This document shows positions 37,136 through 46,346 of a stretch of 64,000 bases of DNA, one piece after another (positions within the stretch are counted from its first letter, which is position 1; each line of letters opens with the position of its first letter). The notes below the pieces were generated by a model. It was not told the origin of the DNA. It did not search any database and was given only the letters and a program-made list of their open reading frames with translations. The stretch comes from Marinactinospora thermotolerans DSM 45154 (GTDB taxonomy: Bacteria > Actinomycetota > Actinomycetes > Streptosporangiales > Streptosporangiaceae), in the NCBI RefSeq assembly GCF_900167435.1, contig NZ_FUWS01000007.1:225522-289521 (forward strand), in the 5' to 3' direction. The translations under genes and the position numbers were made by a program.

Positions 37136-40100
37136 CGGGCCCCTCCCCCCGTCCGGCCCACCCTGGTCCGGACCGCGCTGCGCAATAGGCCGTAGGAGCG
37201 GCGCTCCGCGGCGGGGTCCATGCCCAGCAGCCGGTTGGCGTGCATGTGCAGGAGGCCGGCGACGGCCGTGGCGGCCGCGGGGGAGGGCCGTTTCGAACCG
37301 CCGATCCCCAGGGCACGACCGTAGGCGCGGGCCGCCGCGGCGCGGGCCGGCCAGTGCGCGAAAAGCTCGTCCGCCCTCCCCGGCGGTCCGGCGAGTCTGC
37401 GGCACCGATCCGGGTCGGCCAGCGGGGCGGCGGTCCGGCGTACCGTGGGGGCGACCTCCTTCTGCAGCTCGATGGGGTAGGTGTCGAGCACCCAGCCGCA
37501 CCAGTCCCACTCCCCCAGGCCGCGCAGGAGTTCGGCGTGGTTCATCGCGGCCAGCGTCTCCAGGGGCGGGGCGGTCACCCCCCGCGCGCGGGCGGCGAGC
37601 TGGCCGGCCACGACACGGCTGTCGGCGTCGAAGAGCCGCTCGGCGTACTCGATCGCATCGGGACCGCCGTAGCGGAGGACCTCGGGTTCGTAGGTGTCGA
37701 GGACGACCTTGCGGATCACCCCGCGTTCGGTGACGGCCGCCGCCCAGGCGTGCAGGGCGGGCAGGACGGCGGAGAGCAACCGCTCGGGCCGCCCGTGCAG
37801 CCGCAGCCGCAGATGCGGGGCCGGATCGACGTAGCGCAGGAAGAACCAGCGGTCGACGTCGGCCTCCACCGTGGAGAGGAAGGCCGGCAGGTCGCGGACG
37901 AGGAGCGCGTCCATGCGGTCACGGGCGACGTAGACCTTCGCATAGAGCCACTCGCCTCCGGGCGGGTGGGCCACCCGTGGGGCGAGCCGGGCCGGTGCCG
38001 GGGCCGGCGGCCCGGGGCGGAGGGACAGCAACGGCACCACGACCTCGGCGGCGTGACCGTCGCTCCAGCCGGATTCCGCCGGATCGGCGAGGGGGGACTC
38101 CTGAAGCAGCGGGACCGCGCGTTCGCGCAGCTGGGCGCGGAGCAACCTCCGGTGCATCGGCGCGCCGAGGTCGAGGTCCAGGTGGCGGTCGAGCGCGCTG
38201 ACCCGCAACACGTCGGGGACGCCCAGCCGCTCCCGCCAGGCAGCGAGGGCGCGCTCCCACGCGCGTTCCGGCAGCGCGGGGTCGCACAGTGTGGGGTCCG
38301 GCCGCCAGCGGGCGGGCGCCAGGACGCTGCGGCCCCGGCGGACCCGGGGAAGGTGGGGCAGCGCGTCCAGACGGCCCCACTGCCACGGCGCCCAGGGACG
38401 GACCCCGCTCATCGAGACCGCCGCGAGGAAGCGGGCGATGTTGGGGGCCTCGGTGACGATGTTGAGCATGGTGGGACGGATGACCCTCACCTCCCGCCCG
38501 GTGGAGGCCAGGGCCAGGTAGAGCCGTTCGCCGGTGGCCCCCACGGCCAGATCGCCGAGGTCGACGGGATCGCCCGCCCCGTCCCGCTCCACCGGGAAGC
38601 AGCCCACCGCGACGGCCCTGGGGGCCAGCAGCGGGGTGCGCGCGACGTTGCCCGAGCGCGCCGCGTAGGGCTGGAAGAACAGGTGGGCGGTGAGGGGCCC
38701 GTCCCCCCGCTCCGCGTGCAGGCCGGCCAGTTCGCGTTCGAGGCCGAGGAGGTGGGCGAACCTCCCGGCCATCGCCCCCGCGGTGTAGGAGCCGTTGGCC
38801 ACCACCAGTCGGAAGTCCCCCTCGGCGAGGGCGTCCGCGGAGCGGGCGAGTATCTGGACGCACAGGTCGAGTGTCGGGGAGGGCGGGACCTCCTCCCCCT
38901 CCCCCGAGAGGGCGGCGACCAGCCCGTCGTCGAGGACGAGCTCGCTGCCCGGCCCGGCGGCGAGGGCGGCGTGGAGGGCGTGTCCCAGCGTCTCGTCGCG
39001 GGAGGCCGGGTAGGGCGTGGCGGCTTCGGGCGGGGCGGGGCGGTCCCCGGGGGGGCATCCGGTAGCCGGCGGGGACTCCCAGGCCGAGGTGGGGGTCGAG
39101 CAGCTCCCGGACGGGCACCAGACGACCGATCCCGTACCGGTCCAGGAACGCCCGGTGGTAGTCGGCGAGCTGGGGGGTGTGGGCCGCGCCCGCGGGGGCC
39201 AACCGCCACAGCACGTCGGCGGCGCGCGCCGCCTCGACCGCGACCTCCTCGGGAAGGCGGAAGTCGGCGTCGAGCCGCAGGTCGACCTGGATCGGGGGGC
39301 GGTCGCCGGGCAGGCCGGCGGAGCGCATCCGCCGCATGGCCGTGACGGCGTCGCGCCAGCGCTCCCCGCCCTCTCCCGGCGCGGTGGCCGCGTAGGCGTC
39401 CAGCAGCCGCGCCACCTCCCGCACTTCGATCGCCACCGGGGCGTCGGTCTGCGCCAGGCGCTCACCGAGGTGGGCGAGCGGATCGGGTAGGTCGGTACGG
39501 GACGCGACGTCGGTGAGGAGGATCTCGCGGTCGACGAGACGGCCGATGAGCAGGTCGACGTCGTCGGCGGCGGCCTCGGGGAAGCGCGCGCGGACCGCGG
39601 CGCGCAGCTCCGCGAAGGTCAGGGGCAGGCGGGCGGCCTCGACCGCGGCGCGCACGACAGGGGTGAGGCCGACGGTGAGCTCGTGGGCCACCGGGCCGCT
39701 CCGATGGCCGTCGGCCTCGCGGACATAGGGCAGGACGAGCCGGTCGCCGCGCCGGTGGCACAGGTTGTTGACGACGAGGAGGAGGCCGTCCCGCGCCTTG
39801 GGGTCGTGGTGGAGATCCGAGGTGAGGCCGGCCAGCCAGGCGGTGTCCGGCCGTGGCCGCTTGTGGTGGCGGGCGCCGATGCGGATCTCGGTCGGCGCGC
39901 CGAAGGACGCCGGGGCCACTCCGGCGAGCAGTCCGAAGGGGGTGGTGCGCCGGGTCATCCGCAGGAGGTAGCGGGTGACGGAGAGCACCGCGCGATCCAC
40001 CCTGGCCTGGTCGACAGGGCGGCCGGACTCGATGCGGGCGATGGTCGCGGCGAGGGAGGCGCTGGAGGTCTGGATCGCCTCGCGGACGACGGGGTCGGCG

Positions 40101-40264
40101 ACGAGGTCGAGCAGGAGGCGCGCGGATCCGCGCTGGTCGGCGGCCGCTCCGTCCGGGCGTGCCGTGACGGCCACGGCGGGGTGACGCAGGGGGAGCGCGG
40201 CCATCCGGACGACACCGAAGGACGCGGGACGGTACACCGCCCCATTCCGGGGATCACGCGACAC
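37132..40264 (-). CDS. lanB: Lanthipeptide dehydratase LanB, interrupted by a one-base frameshift
   Basis: Residues 1-~405 read in one frame (YRPASFGVVRMAALPLRHPAV, then RYLLRMTRRTTPFGLLAGVA), and the rest in another. The switch falls at seven G on the plus strand (39049-39055), coding ATG CCC CCC C. Removing one base joins the frames into 1044 codons exactly (1043 residues), the usual full LanB length. The joined protein has the glutamyl-tRNA-dependent dehydratase part (to ~700) and a C-terminal SpaB_C elimination domain (EWLYAKVYVARDRMDALLV, WFFLRYVDPAPHLRLRLHG). GTG 40264 is the likely start. The shift may be a sequencing error, a true mutation or a +1 slip. Confidence 0.88.
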
Positions 40265-40300
40265 TGGGTTCCGTTCGTTCGCTCACCGGGCCGCCCCGGT

Positions 40301-40329
40301 CCCCCATTGCCCGAGGCGGACAATGGGGG
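40301..40329 (-). promoter_or_regulatory. Stem-loop between lanA and lanB
   Basis: CCCCCATTG (40301-40309) pairs with CAATGGGGG (40321-40329) in the 86-bp gap between the precursor and dehydratase genes. Leaky hairpins at this position are common in lanthipeptide operons and give more precursor than enzyme. Confidence 0.6.
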
Positions 40330-40350
40330 TCGTTCTTCCTTGGCCGAAGG

Positions 40351-40515
40351 TCAGCAGCAGGGAATGCACATCGCGATTCCCGCGGCGTAGGTGTTGACCG
40401 TCGTGGGGGTGAGGGCGGCGTTCTCGTCGAGTTCGCGGGCGGCGTCGGGGTGAACAGGGGTGTCGTCGGTCGAGGTGACGAGTTCGACGTCGAGCTCGAA
40501 CAGGGCGCTGGGCAT
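40351..40515 (-). CDS. lanA: Class I lanthipeptide precursor (FxLD-type LanA)
   Basis: A 54-residue peptide that is shorter than usual gene-size cut-offs. It starts at ATG 40515 with GAGGAGG upstream. The leader has FELDVELV at residues 6-13, a match to the FNLD/FxLD box bound by LanB. The tail is rich in Thr (T36, T38, T39, T42) and ends in C50, C53 and C54 (AMCIPCC), with no Ser in the presumed core. A cleavage site near N32-L35 is plausible. Immediately upstream of lanB and lanC on the same strand. No relative comes to mind with this exact core. Confidence 0.85.
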   Translation of the reverse strand: MPSALFELDVELVTSTDDTPVHPDAARELDENAALTPTTVNTYAAGIAMCIPCC

Positions 40516-40572
40516 ATTCGTCCTCCTCGGCGGGAATGCGGGTCATTGGCACCCGACCCGCAGGGCGAAGCA

Positions 40573-40602
40573 AATATAGGTACCACCATTCGCGTAATAC
40601 AA
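40573..40602 (-). promoter_or_regulatory. Candidate lanA promoter
   Basis: On the minus strand, TTGTAT (40597-40602) and TATATT (40573-40578) are 18 bases apart in a distinctly A+T-rich stretch, 58 bases before the precursor start. The local base composition stands out from the surrounding 70-75% G+C. Confidence 0.5.
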
Positions 40603-40926
40603 CCGTTGACAAAACAACGTCGATATGGGCGTGGAAACGACACGGCGTCACGACGCTTCCCCGCCGGCCCACCCCGACACGCCGACGAGATCTGGCGGTT
40701 CGCCGCGTTTCGCAAGGTCCCGGGGTCGTGAGTTGCACCACCCGCCCCATGAACGGATACGCCCCCGGAAAGGTCAGACCCGCTGACCAGGCGCATCGCC
40801 ATGTGTGACACAAACGTTACGACAGAGAGCACCTATATATGTGGACAACGTCACTCAAAACCACTTCCATCAGACGAAACAACCCCGGTCTACACCACAC
40901 CATCCGGCGGTACTGGAGGTACACGC
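40603..40926. other. Divergent region between lanthipeptide and sugar ABC operons
   Basis: The remaining 324 bases hold no gene. An A+T-rich zone at 40800-40870 (TGTGACACAAACGTTACG, then CCTATATATG) is the probable promoter and operator zone of the ABC operon, about 60-120 bases upstream of its start. No regulator gene is adjacent. Confidence 0.4.
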
Positions 40927-42273
40927 ATGACCACGCCCGCGCGCCGCCGCGCGACCATCGCGGCGTCACTCCCCCTACTGCTACTCGCCGGTGGCTGTTC
41001 CTACCTATCGGGCGAATCGCAGGGAGCCGACCCCCAATCCGCCGACTGCGACGCCTACGAGCAGTGGCAGGGACACGACGGCACCACCGTTTCCATCTAC
41101 GCCTCCATTCGCGACCAGGAGGCCGAGCTGCTGGAAGAATCCTGGTCGGAGTTCTCCTCGTGCACCGGTATCGACATCGCCTATGAGGGAAGCGGCGAAT
41201 TCGAGGCGCAGATCCAGGTGAAGGTCGACGGCGGAAACGCCCCCGACCTCGCCTTCTTCCCCCAACCCGGCCTACTCGCCCGTTTCGCCCAATCAGGTGA
41301 CGCCATCGCGCTTCCCGAAAGCGTGCGCGCCAACGCGGAATCCGGTTGGAGCGAGGACTGGCTGAACTACGCCACCGTCGACGGAGAGCTCTACGGAACG
41401 CCGTTGGGGGCCAACGTCAAGTCGTTCGTCTGGTACTCCCCCGGACTCTTCTCCGACAACGGCTACGCGACGCCCACGACCTGGGACGAGCTGATCGAGA
41501 TCAGCGACGCGATGGTCGAGGACGGCATCAAGCCGTGGTGCGCCGGCATCGAGTCCGGTGACGCCACCGGCTGGCCCGCCACCGACTGGGTCGAGAACAT
41601 CATGCTGCGCGAACACGGCCCCGAGGTCTACGACCAGTGGGTCGACCACGAGATCCCCTTCGACGATCCGGCCGTCGCCGAGGCGCTCGACCGCGTCGAC
41701 TCCATCCTGCGCAACCCCGACTACGTCAACGGCGGCCACGGCGAGGTGCAGAGCATCGCCACGACCTCCTTCCAGGACGCGGGCACCCCCATCCTCGACC
41801 GGCAGTGCGGCATGTACCTGATGGGCTCCTTCTACGCCGCCCAGTGGCCCGAGGGGACCACCGTCGCCGAGGACGGTGACGTCTACGCCTTCAACCTGCC
41901 GCCCATCCAGGAGGAGCACGGCACCCCGGTGCTCGGCGGTGGCGAGTTCATCGGCGCCTTCGCCGACCGCCCCGAGGTCGTCGCGGTCCAGGAGTACCTG
42001 TCGACCGTGGAGTACGCCAACAGCCGCGCCTCCCTGGGCTCCTGGTTCTCCGCCCACCGCGACCTCGACCTCGACCTTCTCGAGGCCCCGACCGACCGAC
42101 TGGGCGCCGAGACCCTGCGCGACTCCGAGGCGGTGTTCCGGTTCGACGGCAGCGACATGATGCCGGCCTCGGTCGGCGCCGGAACGTTCTGGCGCGGCAT
42201 GACGAACTGGATCAACGGCGACGAGACCGAGGAGACCCTCGCCTACATCGAGGAATCCTGGCCCTCCTCCTGA
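40927..42273 (+). CDS. Sugar ABC transporter substrate-binding lipoprotein
   Basis: A 448-residue extracellular binding protein. The signal peptide ends at a lipobox LLAGGC with Cys24 as the lipidated residue. The remainder is a cluster B-type solute-binding fold (DLAFFPQPGLLARFAQSGD, VDGELYGTPLGANVKSFVWYSP, GYATPTTWDELIEISDAM), closest in my recollection to alpha-glucoside binding proteins (AglE). ATG 40927 has TGGAGG. It is the first gene of a three-gene importer; an ATPase is missing, as in actinomycetes that share MsiK. Confidence 0.93.
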   Translation: MTTPARRRATIAASLPLLLLAGGCSYLSGESQGADPQSADCDAYEQWQGHDGTTVSIYASIRDQEAELLEESWSEFSSCTGIDIAYEGSGEFEAQIQVKVDGGNAPDLAFFPQPGLLARFAQSGDAIALPESVRANAESGWSEDWLNYATVDGELYGTPLGANVKSFVWYSPGLFSDNGYATPTTWDELIEISDAMVEDGIKPWCAGIESGDATGWPATDWVENIMLREHGPEVYDQWVDHEIPFDDPAVAEALDRVDSILRNPDYVNGGHGEVQSIATTSFQDAGTPILDRQCGMYLMGSFYAAQWPEGTTVAEDGDVYAFNLPPIQEEHGTPVLGGGEFIGAFADRPEVVAVQEYLSTVEYANSRASLGSWFSAHRDLDLDLLEAPTDRLGAETLRDSEAVFRFDGSDMMPASVGAGTFWRGMTNWINGDETEETLAYIEESWPSS

Positions 42274-42339
42274 TTCCCGCTGCCCCCGAGGCGGGCGACG
42301 GCCCCCGTCCCCGCCCATCCCTCCTCCCGTAAGTCCGTC

Positions 42340-42367
42340 CCGGGCGCCGGCGCGTGCCGGCGCCCGG
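42340..42367 (+). promoter_or_regulatory. Intercistronic hairpin after the binding-protein gene
   Basis: A perfect 12-bp stem (42340-42351 with 42356-42367) and a GCGT loop in the 116-bp gap before the first permease. Such hairpins usually protect the 5' message and raise the ratio of binding protein to membrane components. Confidence 0.65.
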
Positions 42368-42389
42368 TCCGCCCACCGAAAGGGCCGGC

Positions 42390-43370
42390 ATGGGCTTCTC
42401 CCTGCTCGAAGAACTCCCCAAGATCCTGTGGCTGGTGATCGGCGTCGCCGGGTTCGCCGCCGTCATCGGTCTGCTCCTGCTCCTGGTCGACCGCGGGCCC
42501 AAGACCCGGCGCGACTGGTGGCAGGCCGTGTGCTTCCTCGGCCCCGCGCTGCTGTTGCTGCTGCTGGGCCTGGTCTACCCGGCGATTCGCACCACCGCGC
42601 TGTCGTTCTTCGACAGATCCGGTGACAGCCTGGTCGGGTTGGACAACTACGTCTGGATGTTCACCCAGCCCGAGATCCTCACGGTGCTGCGCAACACGCT
42701 GCTGTGGGTGCTGTTCGCCCCCTTCCTGGCGACCGCGACCGGGCTGCTCTACGCGATCCTGGTGGACCGCTCGCGTTTCGAGTCGGTGGCCAAGTCGCTG
42801 ATGTTCATGCCGATGGCGATCTCCTTCGTCGGCGCCAGCATCATCTGGCGGTTCGTCTACGCGGTGCGCCCCGCCGAATCCGACCAGATCGGCCTGCTCA
42901 ACCAGATCGTCGTCTGGTTCGGCGGCGAGCCCCAGCAGTGGCTGCTCAACCAGCCCCTGAACACGCTGCTGCTGATCGTCGTGTTGATCTGGGTGCAGGC
43001 CGGGTTCGCGATGGTCGTGCTGTCCGCCGCGATCAAGGCCATCCCGGCCGAGATCATCGAGGCCGCGCGCCTCGACGGGACGACGCCCTGGCAGCTGTTC
43101 CGCCACATCACGCTGCCCTCGGTCTGGCCGACCGTGACCGTCGTGCTGATCACGATCTCGGTGCAGACGCTCAAGGTCTTCGACATCGTGCGCACCATGA
43201 CCGGTGGCCAATTCGACACCAGCGTGATCGCCAACGAGATGTACAACCAGGCGTTCCGCTACGGCGAGCTGGGCCAGGGCTCGGCGCTGGCGGTCTTCCT
43301 GTTCGTTCTGGTCATTCCTCTTGTCCTCGTGCAGATGCGCACCAATCGACGTGCCAGGGAGCAGCGATGA
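42390..43370 (+). CDS. Sugar ABC permease, first subunit (AglF-like)
   Basis: A 326-residue inner-membrane permease of the MalF type with an extra N-terminal membrane segment (ILWLVIGVAGFAAVIGLLLLLVD). The cytoplasmic EAA loop reads EIIEAARLDGTTPWQLFRHITLP, which docks the ATPase. ATG 42390 has GAAAGGG. Its stop overlaps the start of the next permease by four bases. With the lipoprotein upstream it should import an alpha-glucoside or related oligosaccharide; the substrate is inferred. Confidence 0.92.
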   Translation: MGFSLLEELPKILWLVIGVAGFAAVIGLLLLLVDRGPKTRRDWWQAVCFLGPALLLLLLGLVYPAIRTTALSFFDRSGDSLVGLDNYVWMFTQPEILTVLRNTLLWVLFAPFLATATGLLYAILVDRSRFESVAKSLMFMPMAISFVGASIIWRFVYAVRPAESDQIGLLNQIVVWFGGEPQQWLLNQPLNTLLLIVVLIWVQAGFAMVVLSAAIKAIPAEIIEAARLDGTTPWQLFRHITLPSVWPTVTVVLITISVQTLKVFDIVRTMTGGQFDTSVIANEMYNQAFRYGELGQGSALAVFLFVLVIPLVLVQMRTNRRAREQR

Positions 43371-44305
43371 GCGCCCCGACCTCCCCCGCCGCCACGGAGT
43401 CCTCGGCGGCCCGGGTCCGCCGCCGGCTGTCGGGGCGGGCCGCGAGCATCGCGGCGATCGTCATCGCCGTCGTGTGGACCCTGCCCACCTTCGGGCTGTT
43501 CGTCTCCTCCTTCCGCCCCGAGCAGGAGATCAAGACGACCGGCTGGTGGACGTTCTTCACCGACCCGAGCCTGACCCTGGCCAACTACCGTGACGTCCTG
43601 TTCGGTACGGCCAGCCAGGGCCAGTTGGCCAGCTACTTCGTCAACTCCTTCGTCATCACGTTGCCCTCGACGGTGTTCGTGGTGGCACTGGCCGCGCTCG
43701 CCGCCTACGCGTTGGCCTGGATGAACTTCCCCGGACGCGACTGGATCTTCCTCGGCGTCTTCGCCCTGCAGATCGTCCCGCTGCAGATGTCGCTGGTGCC
43801 GCTGCTCAGCTTCTTCTCCGAGGGGGTGAGCATCGGCGGCGTCCAGGTGCTGCCCGCCTGGGAGCTGGAGGGCGCGTTCCAGTTCACCACGGTGTGGGTG
43901 GCGCACACGATCTTCGGGCTGCCGCTCGGGGTGTTCCTGCTGCACAACTTCATCGCGCAGCTGCCGCGCAGCCTGTTCGAGGCCGCCCGGGTCGACGGCG
44001 CGGGGCACGGGGTGATCTTCCGGCGCGTGGTGACCCCCCTGATCGTTCCGGCGCTGATGTCGCTGGCGATCTTCCAGTTCCTGTGGGTGTGGAACGACCT
44101 GCTCGTCGCGCTGATCTTCGCCGGAGGCGGTGTGGAGACCGCGCCGTTGACGGTCCGGCTCGCCGAGATGGCGGGGACACGGGGCAACGAGTGGCAGCGC
44201 CTCACCGCGGGCGCGTTCGTCTCCATGATCGTGCCGTTGCTGGTGTTCTTCTCGCTCCAGCGTTACTTCGTGCGCGGCCTGCTGGCCGGCAGCGTCAAGG
44301 GCTGA
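43367..44305 (+). CDS. Sugar ABC permease, second subunit (AglG-like)
   Basis: A 312-residue MalG-type permease with six membrane segments and an EAA loop SLFEAARVDGAGHGVIFRRVVTP. ATG 43367 overlaps the preceding stop codon (ATGA). No sugar hydrolase or LacI regulator follows; the gene ends two bases before the convergent response regulator. Confidence 0.92.
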   Translation: MSAPTSPAATESSAARVRRRLSGRAASIAAIVIAVVWTLPTFGLFVSSFRPEQEIKTTGWWTFFTDPSLTLANYRDVLFGTASQGQLASYFVNSFVITLPSTVFVVALAALAAYALAWMNFPGRDWIFLGVFALQIVPLQMSLVPLLSFFSEGVSIGGVQVLPAWELEGAFQFTTVWVAHTIFGLPLGVFLLHNFIAQLPRSLFEAARVDGAGHGVIFRRVVTPLIVPALMSLAIFQFLWVWNDLLVALIFAGGGVETAPLTVRLAEMAGTRGNEWQRLTAGAFVSMIVPLLVFFSLQRYFVRGLLAGSVKG

Positions 44306-44307
44306 GC

Positions 44308-44967
44308 TCAGCGCACCAGCCCGGCCCGGTAGGCGATGACGACCAGCTGGGCGCGGTCACGGGCGCCCAGCTTCACCATGGCCCGGCTGACGTGGGTGCG
44401 CGCGGTCGCGGGGCTGACGACGAGGCGGCGGGAGATCTCCTCGTTCGTCAGCCCCTCGCCGACCAACGCCAGGACCTCGCGTTCGCGTTCGGTGAGCGCG
44501 GACAGGTCGGGGCCGGGGGTACCGCGGGTCCGCGCCCCGCCGGCGAACTCGGCGATGACCCGTCGTGTCACCGAGGGGGAGAGCAGTGACTCGCCGGCGG
44601 CGGCGACCCGGACGGCGCGGAGCAGCTCGCCGGGGTCGCTGTCCTTGAGCAGGAAGCCCGCGGCTCCCGCGGCGAGCGCGTCGAAGACGTACTCGTCCAG
44701 TTCGAAGGTCGTGAGCACGACGACCCGGGTGGTCGCCAGCGACTCGTCGCCGGCGATCCGGCGCAACGCCGCGATACCGTCCAGGACCGGCATCCGCACG
44801 TCCATCAGCACCACGTCGGGCCGTTCACGCCGGACCAATTCGACAGCGGCGCGGCCATCGGCGGCCTCGCCCACGAACTCCAGGTCCTCCTCGGCGTCCA
44901 GGAGGACCCGCAGTCCCATGCGGATCAGCGCCTGGTCGTCGGCGACGGCCACCCTGATCCTGGTCAC
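44308..44967 (-). CDS. NarL/LuxR-type response regulator
   Basis: A 219-residue response regulator. The receiver domain has the acidic pair in VAVADDQALIRMG, phospho-Asp in DVVLMDVRMP and Lys in FLLKDSDPGELL. The C-terminal LuxR helix-turn-helix is LTEREREVLALVGEGLTNEEISRRLVVSPATARTHVSRAMVKLGARDRAQLV. GTG 44967 overlaps the kinase stop by four bases. Partner of the upstream histidine kinase; the 20-bp palindrome at 46270-46289 is a likely target. Confidence 0.94.
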   Translation of the reverse strand: MTRIRVAVADDQALIRMGLRVLLDAEEDLEFVGEAADGRAAVELVRRERPDVVLMDVRMPVLDGIAALRRIAGDESLATTRVVVLTTFELDEYVFDALAAGAAGFLLKDSDPGELLRAVRVAAAGESLLSPSVTRRVIAEFAGGARTRGTPGPDLSALTEREREVLALVGEGLTNEEISRRLVVSPATARTHVSRAMVKLGARDRAQLVVIAYRAGLVR

Positions 44968-46196
44968 CCTCCTTCCCCCGCCCCGCGTAGCGGAAGCTCG
45001 GCGCGTACCTCGAACCCGCCGCCGGGGCGCGGACCGGCCCGCAAAGCGCCGCCCACCGCCCTGGCACGCTCGCGCATCCCCGTGATCCCGGTCCCCTCGA
45101 CGGGCGCGGAGCGCGCCGGCCCGTCGTCGGCGACCTCGACGACGAGGTGCGTCGGCAGGTGGGACAGGGTGACCAGGATGTCGGCACCGTCGGCGTGGCG
45201 GACGGCGTTGGTCAGCGCCTCCTGGACGATGCGGTAGGCCGCGTGGCCGACCGCGGCCGGCGGGTGGGAGGGATCGCCGTGGATCTGGAGCCGCGCCCGG
45301 CGCCCGGCGGCGGTGACCGTGGCGACGAGGTCGCCGACCCGTTCCAGGCCCGGCAGCGGGGCCGGGGAGGCGGCGGGTCCCGTGGCGCGGGGTTCGCGAC
45401 CGTTGTCGGGGTCGCGGAACACCGCGAGCGTGCCGCGCAGCTCCGCGAGCGCCTCGTTGCTGGTGCGGCGGATGGCCTCCAGCGACGGCGCGGCCTGCTC
45501 GGGGCGCCGGTCCAGCACGTGCAGCGCGACACCCGCCTGCATGCTGATCACCGAGAGGCTGTGGCCGACGACGTCGTGGACCTCGCGGGCGATACGCAGC
45601 CGCTCCTCGTAGAGGGAGCGGCGGAGTTCCTCCTCGCGGTCCCGGCGGGTGTTCTCGCGGCGGATCCGCACGAGGGAGCCCAGCGCCATGGCCAGCACCG
45701 TCAGCGCCAGGAACCCCACGGCGGAACGTAGCGTGGCGGGATCGGCACGCCAGGGGGAGAGGGGGCCCGACCATCCCGCGGCGATGACGGGCAGGATCAG
45801 CGCCGACCAGGGTGCCCAGACTCGCGGCGGGAGGGTCACCGCCAGCGAGAAGAGCCCCACCGCGAACAGCAGCAGGATCGGCCCGAAGGGACGGCCCGTG
45901 GCGAGGAACCCGGTGACCGCGGCCGCGGTGAGCGCGAACGCCGTGCGCGGCCATACCCGCTGTGCCATCACGCCGGCGGTCGCCACCGCCACCGCCGCAT
46001 AGACGGTGACGGGCAACGGGGGGAGACGGTCGCCCGCCCACGGCGGGCCCGCGGCCCCGGGCTGCGGGCCGCCCTCGCCCATGCCGAGCTGGGCCCGCGT
46101 CGCGAACAGGACGAGGGAGCCGAGGAGGATCCCCAGCGGGATGTCCAGGGCCAGGACACGTGTGGTTCTCGGCGGCACTGCGGCACCCCCTCTCAT
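44964..46196 (-). CDS. HisKA_3-type sensor histidine kinase
   Basis: A 410-residue membrane kinase. The N-terminal ~185 residues contain about five hydrophobic segments forming the sensor part. The dimerisation/phospho-acceptor helix RLRIAREVHDVVGHSLSVISMQAG has His in EVHDVVGH. The ATP domain is QEALTNAVRHADG and TGITGMRERARAVGG. There is no extracytoplasmic sensor domain, a layout typical of membrane-stress kinases. Overlaps the response regulator by four bases. ATG 46196 is used, although its ribosome binding site is weak. Confidence 0.92.
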   Translation of the reverse strand: MRGGAAVPPRTTRVLALDIPLGILLGSLVLFATRAQLGMGEGGPQPGAAGPPWAGDRLPPLPVTVYAAVAVATAGVMAQRVWPRTAFALTAAAVTGFLATGRPFGPILLLFAVGLFSLAVTLPPRVWAPWSALILPVIAAGWSGPLSPWRADPATLRSAVGFLALTVLAMALGSLVRIRRENTRRDREEELRRSLYEERLRIAREVHDVVGHSLSVISMQAGVALHVLDRRPEQAAPSLEAIRRTSNEALAELRGTLAVFRDPDNGREPRATGPAASPAPLPGLERVGDLVATVTAAGRRARLQIHGDPSHPPAAVGHAAYRIVQEALTNAVRHADGADILVTLSHLPTHLVVEVADDGPARSAPVEGTGITGMRERARAVGGALRAGPRPGGGFEVRAELPLRGAGEGG

Positions 46197-46269
46197 GTGC
46201 CGGTACGGGCCGCGCTAACGACGATAGTCCTCCGCCCCTCATCGGACGTCGGCCGCCGTGCGTATCCGC

Positions 46270-46289
46270 GCTACGCAGCGGTGCGTAGC
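46270..46289. promoter_or_regulatory. 20-bp palindrome, likely operator
   Basis: GCTACGCA-GCGG-TGCGTAGC has perfect 8-base arms. It lies in the 150-bp divergent region between the two-component operon (start 46196) and the SHOCT protein gene (start 46347), 74 and 58 bases from them. The arrangement suits a NarL-type regulator controlling both directions. Confidence 0.6.
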
Positions 46290-46346
46290 CGCGAAGCCGC
46301 CCGCGGGGCGACGACACGGCGGGGTTCCGCGCGCGATCATCTCCGC

